A stretch of 8,198 nucleotides of DNA. Origin: an uncultured Clostridia bacterium (GTDB lineage Bacteria; Bacillota; Clostridia; Lachnospirales; Anaerotignaceae). The stretch covers positions 1-8,198 of the forward strand of contig CALFPN010000103.1 of the NCBI GenBank assembly GCA_937919015.1. The letters run 5' to 3'. Position numbers and translations under genes: made by a program. This document shows positions 1 through 4,959 of this stretch, piece by piece. The notes below the pieces were generated by a model that saw only the letters and a list, made by a program, of their open reading frames with translations, searched no databases and was not told the DNA's origin. Each line of letters starts with the position of its first letter. The first letter of the stretch is position 1.

Positions 1-470
1 GCTGCACTATTGCCGCCGCCAACCACAACAACAGTTTTTCCCCTGTAAAACATCCCATCGCAGGCTGCACAATAGTTGACACCCTTGCCTACCAGAGACT
101 GTTCTTTTTCCAGCCCCAGCTCTCTGGGCGATGCACCGGTGGAGATCACGACGGTTTTTCCATAAAATGTTCCTTCACTGGTATCTACCTTTTTGATTTT
201 ATCTTTCAGGTCAACAGAATATACCTCTGCCAGTTCCGTTTTTGCGCCGAATCTTTCTGCGCCTGCCTGCATTTTTTCTGCCAGCTCAAATCCATCTACG
301 CCTTCTTCAAAGCCGGGATAGTTGTCGATCTGGGAGGTCAGTGCCATCTGGCCTCCTGCGGAAAGCTTCTCCAAAACCAAGACATCCAGCCCCGCCCTTG
401 CCCCATACAGAGCGGCAGTATATCCGCCGGGGCCGCCGCCAATTATGATGACATCATAAATATGTTCCAT
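1..470 (-). CDS. trxB: Thioredoxin reductase, N-terminal half (cut by left edge)
   Basis: This is an FAD-dependent pyridine nucleotide-disulfide reductase that passes electrons from NADPH to thioredoxin in the cytoplasm. I translated 156 residues from the ATG at 470-468; the family is usually about 305-320 residues, so roughly half is seen. The FAD-binding Rossmann motif GGGPGG is at residues 11-16, followed by YTAALYGARAG. GGQM (39-42) and the NYPGF segment (50-54) are typical of the family. The redox motif is CAACDG at 134-139, with C134 and C137 as the disulfide pair; E. coli has CATC there. The visible part ends in GGGNSA (151-156), the start of the NADPH-binding motif. An AAGGAGG ribosome binding site sits about 9 bases before the ATG and overlaps the stop codon region of trxA. 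The gap between the two genes is 15 bases, so they form an operon and are probably translationally coupled. The identification is secure. Confidence 0.97.
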   Translation of the reverse strand, partial: MEHIYDVIIIGGGPGGYTAALYGARAGLDVLVLEKLSAGGQMALTSQIDNYPGFEEGVDGFELAEKMQAGAERFGAKTELAEVYSVDLKDKIKKVDTSEGTFYGKTVVISTGASPRELGLEKEQSLVGKGVNYCAACDGMFYRGKTVVVVGGGNSA

Positions 471-485
471 AAAAGCCCCTCCTTC

Positions 486-806
486 TTACAGGTGCTCTTC
501 GATAAATGCTTCGATTTTTGCCTTGGATTCAGGTGCAACGATAGAACCAACCACTTCGCCGCCCTTATACAGCACCAGTGCAGGGATCGCTTCGATTTTT
601 TCCTTTGCAGCAGCTTCCGGCACATCATCCACATTGATCTTGCCTACCACCAGTTTGTCTGCATACTGCTCTGCAACTTTATCATAAGCAGGAGCAATAC
701 GACGGCAATATACACACCAGGGTGCCCAGAATTCTACCAATACAGGTTTTTCACTTTCTCTTACGCTTTTTTCATACAGTTCCAGATTCATGTTCAGTTC
801 CTTCAT
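486..806 (-). CDS. trxA: Thioredoxin with variant active site WCVYC
   Basis: This is a 106-residue single-domain thioredoxin, the usual size for the family, with no signal peptide, so it should be cytoplasmic. The fold is recognisable from VLVEFWAPWC (22-31), the buried Asp-type strand KINVDD (56-61), the cis-proline loop IPAL (74-77) and the YKGGE turn (80-84). The redox disulfide is C31-V-Y-C34, not the canonical CGPC, and is followed by Arg-Arg. The cis-Pro is preceded by Ile, and Thr after it is replaced by Ala. In the family, the two residues between the cysteines set redox potential and partner choice, so this may be a more specialised reductant than housekeeping TrxA. It directly precedes trxB, which supports reduction by that enzyme. 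I chose the ATG at 806 because GAGAGGAG lies 8 bases before it; a Met at residue 6 is the alternative. Whether a second canonical thioredoxin exists elsewhere cannot be seen. Confidence 0.95.
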   Translation of the reverse strand: MKELNMNLELYEKSVRESEKPVLVEFWAPWCVYCRRIAPAYDKVAEQYADKLVVGKINVDDVPEAAAKEKIEAIPALVLYKGGEVVGSIVAPESKAKIEAFIEEHL

Positions 807-908
807 AATGACAGCTCCTCTCTCATCTTCTGTGATATACGCTCTCTTATTCTCTTGTTTTTTCTTTATTATATACCAATATCTATTATTTTTCTGTGAT
901 TTACTTAC

Positions 909-917
909 ATTATATCA
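909..917 (-). promoter_or_regulatory. Candidate extended -10 promoter of trxA-trxB
   Basis: Read on the minus strand this is TGATATAAT, a consensus -10 hexamer with the extended TGn element. No good -35 is found at normal spacing, where the lepA terminator stem lies instead; extended -10 promoters can work without one. It would give a leader of about 95 bases for trxA. A second TATAAT on the same strand at 868-873 also lacks a clear -35 and is a weaker alternative. The placement just after the terminator fits a separate trxA-trxB transcription unit. Confidence 0.5.
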
Positions 918-926
918 AAATCATGC

Positions 927-957
927 AAAAAACGGTGTGACTAATGCCACACCGTTT
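927..957 (-). terminator. Rho-independent terminator after lepA
   Basis: A perfect 10-bp stem (930-939 with 948-957, sequence AAACGGTGTG and its complement) closes an 8-base loop. On the minus strand it is followed by a run of six T (932-927, overlapping the end of the stem). It begins about 19 bases after the lepA stop codon, so it should end lepA transcription before trxA. A T-rich run also follows on the plus strand (960-970), so the hairpin could work in both directions, although no plus-strand gene is seen to need it. Confidence 0.88.
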
Positions 958-975
958 CCTTTTTTTATTTTTTAC

Positions 976-2790
976 TTATTCTTCGTCCAGCTTCAGTACG
1001 GACATAAACGCTTTCTGAGGTACTTCTACGTTACCGATCTGACGCATACGTTTTTTACCTTCCTTCTGTTTTTCCAACAGTTTCTTCTTACGGGTAATAT
1101 CACCGCCGTAACATTTTGCCAATACGTCTTTACGCAGGGCAGAAATGGTTTCTCTGGCAATGATCTTTGCACCGATAGCCGCCTGAATGGGAATTTCAAA
1201 CTGATGTCTGGGAATTTCCTTTTTCAGTTTTTCACACATCTTTCTGCCGCGTTCCACTGCAGATGCTCTGTGTACGATGAAGGACAATGCATCGACAGGT
1301 TCCCTATTCACCAGAATATCCAGTTTCACCAGATCACTTTCCTGATAACCGATCAGGCTGTAATCAAAGGAAGCATAGCCGCGGCTTCTGGATTTCAAAA
1401 CATCGAAGAAATCATAGATGATTTCATTCAGAGGCATATGATAGGTCAGCATCACACGGCTGGAATCCAAATATTCCATACTGATATATTCCCCACGTCT
1501 CTGCTGACACAGTTCCATGATGGGGCCAACATAATCCTTGGGCAGCATGATCTCCGCCTTCACAATGGGTTCTTCCATCTTCTCAATACGAGCAGGATCG
1601 GGCATATTGCTGGGATTGGACAGATCAAAGCTTGTGCCGTCTGTCAGATATACTTTATAAATAACACTGGGTGCCGTTGTTACCAGATCCAGATTATATT
1701 CTCTTTCCAGTCTTTCCTGAATGATTTCCAGATGCAGCAGACCAAGGAAGCCACAGCGGAAACCAAAGCCCAAGGCGATGGAGGTTTCCGGTTCGAAGAA
1801 CAGCGCTGCGTCATTCAGCTGCAGTTTTTCCAATGCATCACGCAGGTCAGGATATTTTGCACCATCCACAGGGAAGATGCCGCAGTAAACCATGGGGTTT
1901 ACCTTTTTATAGCCGGGCAGTGCTTCAGCGGTGGGGTTTGCCGCCAATGTCACCGTATCGCCAACGCGGGTATCGGAAACCGTCTTAATGCTGGCTGTAA
2001 AGTAGCCTACCATACCGGCACTCAGCTCATCGGCAGGAATGAAACGACCGGGGCCAAATACACCAACTTCCACAACATCAAATTCCTTGCCTGTGGCCAT
2101 CATTTTTACTTTACTGCCTTTTCGGATGCTGCCGTCAAAGACACGCATCAGTACGATAACGCCTCTGTACTGGTCATACACAGAGTCAAATACCAGTGCC
2201 TTCAAGGGCGCGTCGGGGTCCCCTGTGGGAGCAGGAATATCTGTGATGATGCGTTCCAGCACATCTTCGATATTGATCCCATTTTTCGCAGAAATTTCAG
2301 GTGCATCTTCTGCAGGGATACCAATGATATCTTCGATTTCCTGTTTTGCCCACTGGGGGTTTGCACTGGGCAGGTCAATTTTATTGATTACGGGCAAAAT
2401 TTCCAGATTATTATCCAAAGCCAGATATACGTTTGCCAGTGTCTGGGCTTCGATCCCCTGCGCCGCATCAACGATCAGCACCGCACCCTCGCAGGCCGCC
2501 AGGGAACGGGAAACTTCATAGTTAAAGTCAACATGGCCGGGGGTATCGATCAGGTTAAACTGATATTCTTCCCCATCCTGCGCTTTATAAATCAGACGTA
2601 CCGCCTGAGATTTGATGGTGATCCCTCTTTCTCTTTCCAGATCCATGTTATCCAGAACCTGTTCCTGCATTTCTCTATCTGTCAAAAGACCCGTTTTCTG
2701 GATCAGTCTGTCTGCCAGTGTGGATTTGCCGTGGTCAATATGGGCCACGATACAAAAATTTCGAATATTTTTCTGTTTGTCCTGAGACAT
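976..2790 (-). CDS. lepA: Elongation factor 4 (LepA), ribosome-associated translational GTPase
   Basis: A complete 604-residue protein, matching the usual length of about 600. LepA is a GTPase that binds the ribosome and acts in translation or 30S assembly, with a mild phenotype when lost in known bacteria. All GTPase motifs are intact: the P-loop AHIDHGKST (16-24), RERGIT switch I (53-58), DTPGHVDF (82-89, with the catalytic His at 86), NKID (136-139) and SAK (167-169). The middle carries the EF-G-like domains II, III and V, with FGFRCGFLGLLHLEI as a recognisable stretch. The C-terminal LepA-specific domain ends in the conserved basic segment CYGGDITRKKKLLEKQKEGK (560-579) and QIGNVEVPQKAF. 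The start is supported by AAGGAGG six bases before the ATG. It has its own promoter upstream and a terminator downstream, so it appears monocistronic. The identification is certain. Confidence 0.99.
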   Translation of the reverse strand: MSQDKQKNIRNFCIVAHIDHGKSTLADRLIQKTGLLTDREMQEQVLDNMDLERERGITIKSQAVRLIYKAQDGEEYQFNLIDTPGHVDFNYEVSRSLAACEGAVLIVDAAQGIEAQTLANVYLALDNNLEILPVINKIDLPSANPQWAKQEIEDIIGIPAEDAPEISAKNGINIEDVLERIITDIPAPTGDPDAPLKALVFDSVYDQYRGVIVLMRVFDGSIRKGSKVKMMATGKEFDVVEVGVFGPGRFIPADELSAGMVGYFTASIKTVSDTRVGDTVTLAANPTAEALPGYKKVNPMVYCGIFPVDGAKYPDLRDALEKLQLNDAALFFEPETSIALGFGFRCGFLGLLHLEIIQERLEREYNLDLVTTAPSVIYKVYLTDGTSFDLSNPSNMPDPARIEKMEEPIVKAEIMLPKDYVGPIMELCQQRRGEYISMEYLDSSRVMLTYHMPLNEIIYDFFDVLKSRSRGYASFDYSLIGYQESDLVKLDILVNREPVDALSFIVHRASAVERGRKMCEKLKKEIPRHQFEIPIQAAIGAKIIARETISALRKDVLAKCYGGDITRKKKLLEKQKEGKKRMRQIGNVEVPQKAFMSVLKLDEE

Positions 2791-2831
2791 AGGCTTCCTC
2801 CTTGTAACGATCTATATACACATAATAATTG

Positions 2832-2861
2832 ATTATATCATACTCTATAATATCAAGTCAA
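2832..2861 (-). promoter_or_regulatory. SigA-type promoter of lepA
   Basis: On the minus strand TTGACT (2861-2856) and TATAAT (2837-2832) are separated by 18 bases, and the -10 has the extended TGA just before it. The -10 ends about 40 bases before the lepA ATG, giving a short leader that includes the AAGGAGG site. It lies wholly on the lepA side of the mobile element junction, so lepA should still be transcribed after insertion. Confidence 0.8.
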
Positions 2862-2869
2862 AATAAACC

Positions 2870-2913
2870 AAAGATTCTTTTTCCCTTTTCTAAGGGATTT
2901 CTTAAGAATCTTT
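2870..2913. terminator. Large compound inverted repeat, possible int terminator or operator
   Basis: The outer arms AAAGATTCTT (2870-2879) and AAGAATCTTT (2904-2913) are perfectly complementary over 10 bases. Inside, TCCCTT (2882-2887) and AAGGGA (2892-2897) form a 6-bp stem with a 4-base loop. Read on the minus strand it would end xis-int transcription, but only a U-rich stretch with no clean T run follows, so terminator is a moderate call. It ends 8 bases from the lepA -35, so an operator for lepA is an alternative. Confidence 0.45.
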
Positions 2914-3035
2914 CAAACTTTTTATGTCATTATCTAACATAAGTATGAATCGCCCTAAAACATCGCAAAAACATTGATTTTACAAGGAATTTTCAGCCTC
3001 AAAGGCTTGTTCGGATTTTTCATATGGCATCATAT

Positions 3036-3052
3036 TTTATCACCATTTATCA
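3036..3052. repeat. Direct repeat TTTATCA, two copies one helical turn apart
   Basis: TTTATCA occurs at 3036-3042 and 3046-3052, a spacing of 10 bases from start to start. The pair lies just before the 11-base tandem repeat beside int. The phasing would put both copies on the same DNA face, as for a protein bound in tandem such as an excisionase or integrase arm domain. The region is A+T rich, so chance is possible. Confidence 0.35.
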
Positions 3053-3055
3053 TTT

Positions 3056-3078
3056 AATTGGTGTAAAATTGGTGTAAA
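3056..3078. repeat. Tandem 11-bp direct repeat, probable integrase arm-binding sites
   Basis: AATTGGTGTAA occurs twice head to tail (3056-3066 and 3067-3077), with the next A also shared. It ends 20 bases from the integrase stop codon. Tn916-family and lambda-type integrases bind short direct repeats near the element ends through their N-terminal domain, and this integrase has such a domain. The sequence and position fit that role; binding is inferred. Confidence 0.6.
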
Positions 3079-3097
3079 TTATAAACTCTAAATAATC

Positions 3098-4270
3098 TTA
3101 CTTCGCAACTACTTTTGCCATATTTGAAACCGCCGTGTCTGCTGACAAATGTGTATATACATCTAATGTTGTCTTAACATCTGCATGCCCCATAAGATAC
3201 TGTAGCGTTTTAATATCCATTCCTTTTTCAATCATGCGTGTACAAAATGTATGTCTGAATATATGTGGTGTAATATGAGGAAGTGATTGTTTATGGCTTT
3301 CATTATATAATGTAACAGCCTTATTCAGGTTATAATCAATCATCGCATGAGTAACAATGCCTGACTGTCTATTTGATGTCAAAAGAAATTTACTATATCC
3401 ATCTATAATTCTTTCTGGGAAATTATTATCTTTTCTTCTCTTCAACAATCTAGTCAACGATGTATATGCTTGATCAGAAATAAAAATTTCTCTTTCACCA
3501 TTTTCCGTTTTCAACACATCAATTCTTAATTTACGCACCCCATTTATTGCAGCTGGCACACACATTTGCTTATTTATGCTTATCCTACGTTCTTTCATAT
3601 CTATATCATCTAATGTAAGACCACACAGTTCACTTAATCTGATTCCTGTCTCAAGCATTAAAACATAGATATCATAGTACCAAGCCAACTTTTCATTTGT
3701 TTGTACGAAATCAAGAAACAAACTTTCTTCTTTAGGCGTTAGAGCTACTTTCTGTTTATTTGTAATTGGTAAAAAATCCAGTTTAAATTTACATGGATTC
3801 TTCCTAATCCAATCATCTTGTACCGCCATTTCAAATGCAGGGCGTAGAACATGACCATATCCTACAATAGTTTGTCTTGTCAGCCCTTTTTCATATAAAG
3901 CTAAATAAAACGCTTTGATATTGGATGTTTTAATATCACATATTTTCATTGTTGATAAAGGATGATGATTGACCGCATCTATAATATATTCTTTTTTATT
4001 TCTTGTAGAGGGTCGCCAACTTTTATGCTCGTCAAGATATTTTTGCAACAACTCTGTTAATGTAATTTCAGAATACTTAGTTGAAATACCGTCATTCAAA
4101 TCTTTCTCTATTTGTTTTTCTTTTTTACGCAACTCATTCAATGTTGGTGCATATACTGTATGCCTTTTCCCAAATGAATCTGTATAACGATACATATATG
4201 TACCATCTTTACGCTGACTTTCACCTGTTAGCAAATTTCTCTTTTTATTATCTTTTCTCTTCTCAGCCAT
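3098..4270 (-). CDS. int: Tyrosine site-specific integrase, Tn916 Int type
   Basis: A complete 390-residue tyrosine recombinase that would insert and excise the element. The N-terminal arm-binding domain is about residues 1-50 and contains GESQRKDG and YRYTDSFGK, very like the start of Tn916 Int (about 405 residues). A core-binding SAM-like domain follows at about 70-160, and the catalytic domain spans 176-390. The full catalytic set is present: R211 in TGIRLSE, K254 in LKTENGE, H336 and R339 in HITPHIFRH, H362 in LMGH, and the nucleophile Y372 in LDVYTH. The protein should therefore be active. The frame is open upstream to an ATG at 4384, but I chose 4270 because AAAGGAG lies 6 bases before it, the product then starts MAEKRKDN as in Tn916 Int, and the longer form would overlap xis. 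The xis gene is 94 bases upstream in the same direction, so the two are probably cotranscribed. Confidence 0.95.
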   Translation of the reverse strand: MAEKRKDNKKRNLLTGESQRKDGTYMYRYTDSFGKRHTVYAPTLNELRKKEKQIEKDLNDGISTKYSEITLTELLQKYLDEHKSWRPSTRNKKEYIIDAVNHHPLSTMKICDIKTSNIKAFYLALYEKGLTRQTIVGYGHVLRPAFEMAVQDDWIRKNPCKFKLDFLPITNKQKVALTPKEESLFLDFVQTNEKLAWYYDIYVLMLETGIRLSELCGLTLDDIDMKERRISINKQMCVPAAINGVRKLRIDVLKTENGEREIFISDQAYTSLTRLLKRRKDNNFPERIIDGYSKFLLTSNRQSGIVTHAMIDYNLNKAVTLYNESHKQSLPHITPHIFRHTFCTRMIEKGMDIKTLQYLMGHADVKTTLDVYTHLSADTAVSNMAKVVAK

Positions 4271-4274
4271 ATAA

Positions 4275-4283
4275 CTCTCCTTT
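4275..4283 (-). promoter_or_regulatory. Ribosome binding site that sets the int start
   Basis: On the minus strand this reads AAAGGAGAG and its AAAGGAG core ends 6 bases before the ATG at 4270. No comparable site precedes the earlier in-frame ATG at 4384. It removes a 38-residue N-terminal extension that has no counterpart in Tn916 Int. Confidence 0.8.
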
Positions 4284-4364
4284 CTTATTGGTTGAGAAGC
4301 CTTAATATGATAGTTGTATTTTACCATACCAAGGCTTTTATATCTAGCAACATTCCCAACCTCA

Positions 4365-4580
4365 TTAAAGGACATAGCTTTCATCGATTATTTTTTCAAA
4401 CATCTTGCGTTTAATTAAGGTTTTATTCCCATTTTTAAATACAAATTTTGCCGTTGGATTAGCATTCAAATATTCTCTTAACTTTGTTTCTCCAATCCCA
4501 AAGTATTGAGCCGTTTCTGAAATCGTTAGCGTATACTTTTCCCAAAACGGAATTTTTAGTTCTTCATCTTTTTCTTTCAT
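4365..4580 (-). CDS. xis: Excisionase, Tn916 Xis type
   Basis: A 71-residue basic DNA-binding protein. IPFWEKYTLTISETAQYFGI (residues 10-29) followed by GETKLR is the winged-helix/MerR-like helix-turn-helix of the Tn916 Xis family. The end, NGNKTLIKRKMFEKIID (50-66), also matches the remembered Tn916 Xis pattern IWERYTLTIEEASKYF...NGNRIQIKRKQFEKIID. Tn916 Xis is 67 residues. Such proteins bend DNA at the element ends and turn the integrase reaction toward excision. The start is supported by AAGGTGA just upstream (4591-4585), spaced 4 bases from the ATG, which is a short distance. It is followed by int on the same strand, the arrangement found in Tn916 and many Firmicute prophages. Both genes intact suggests the element may still be able to excise. 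Confidence 0.93.
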   Translation of the reverse strand: MKEKDEELKIPFWEKYTLTISETAQYFGIGETKLREYLNANPTAKFVFKNGNKTLIKRKMFEKIIDESYVL

Positions 4581-4617
4581 TCGATCACCTTAGTTCTTTC
4601 TCTTTTGTATAAATAAA

Positions 4618-4648
4618 TTTATAATTAACGATTCAGGTACAAGTGCAA
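4618..4648 (-). promoter_or_regulatory. Weak candidate promoter of xis-int
   Basis: On the minus strand TTGCAC (4648-4643) and TATAAA (4623-4618) are 19 bases apart, longer than the preferred 17. It lies about 40 bases before the xis ATG. The terminator at 4884-4934 blocks read-through from the tape measure gene, so xis-int needs a promoter in this area. Other A+T-rich pairs are possible. Confidence 0.3.
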
Positions 4649-4883
4649 ATCTGTTCTCCGCCCGCAAGAAAACAAAGCAATACTTTTTACCCTTCTCATA
4701 ATAAAAATTCGGTTTTGCAATATAGATCAACCCCAGAAAATCAAAACCTATTTAAAAACTAAATTCACAGAAAAACAAGTCACAGTCATTTCAACTATAT
4801 CTGGAATTCTCGCCAGACTGCTGGCTGCGTTTCTTTGTATGAAAATAGGAGTATGGTTATCTGAAATAATTTTATTGAAATAT

Positions 4884-4934
4884 AAAAAGAGATGGCATCA
4901 ACCCAATGGTAATGGGAATTATCCATCTCTTTTT
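4884..4934 (-). terminator. Strong rho-independent terminator after the tape measure gene
   Basis: Perfectly complementary 12-base arms, AAAAAGAGATGG (4884-4895) and CCATCTCTTTTT (4923-4934), flank a 27-base interior that can form a further CCCA/TGGG pairing. On the minus strand the stem begins 25 bases after the tape measure stop codon and ends in a T run, so it closes the phage transcription unit. The plus strand also ends in T-rich sequence, so it could act both ways. It marks the tape measure gene as the last gene of its unit. Confidence 0.9.
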
Positions 4935-4959
4935 TATTTTAAATCCAATTTGATCTATT

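Larger units (their letters stand above)
2862..3097. other. Non-coding junction between chromosome and mobile element (attachment region)
   Basis: This 236-base stretch lies between the lepA promoter and the integrase stop codon and holds no credible gene. It contains a compound hairpin (2870-2913), an inverted repeat TTATGT/ACATAA (2922-2942), a short hairpin AGCCT-caa-AGGCT (2995-3007), and direct repeats at 3036-3078. Tyrosine integrases usually sit next to their attachment site, so one element end should be in here. The exact core cannot be fixed because the other end of the element and the empty site are not in the window. Confidence 0.6.
4581..4959. other. Non-coding stretch between tape measure gene and xis
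   Basis: These 379 bases hold the terminator of the tape measure gene (4884-4934), a small perfect hairpin GCCAG-actg-CTGGC (4812-4825), a G+C-richer patch around 4651-4668, and the probable xis promoter area. Reading both strands I found only short frames. One is a 43-codon minus frame (4926-4795) ending in ETQPAVWREFQI, which starts inside the terminator stem. The others are a 24-codon minus frame starting at 4699 without a ribosome site and a 49-codon plus frame from 4839. None is supported as a gene. Confidence 0.6.

Noticed and set aside
790..2832. A 680-codon plus-strand open frame opposite lepA
   Set aside because: It is a shadow of lepA: lepA has all GTPase motifs, a strong ribosome site and a promoter, while the antisense product is Phe/Cys/His-rich with no recognisable domain and runs through the lepA terminator and promoter.
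4271..4384. N-terminal extension of the integrase by 38 residues to an ATG at 4384
   Set aside because: No ribosome site precedes that ATG, it overlaps the end of xis, and Tn916 Int begins at the position matching the ATG at 4270, which has AAAGGAG before it.
4795..4926. A 43-codon minus frame ending ETQPAVWREFQI
   Set aside because: Its ATG lies within the terminator stem after the tape measure gene, it is short, and I recognise no family. It could at most be a gene remnant.
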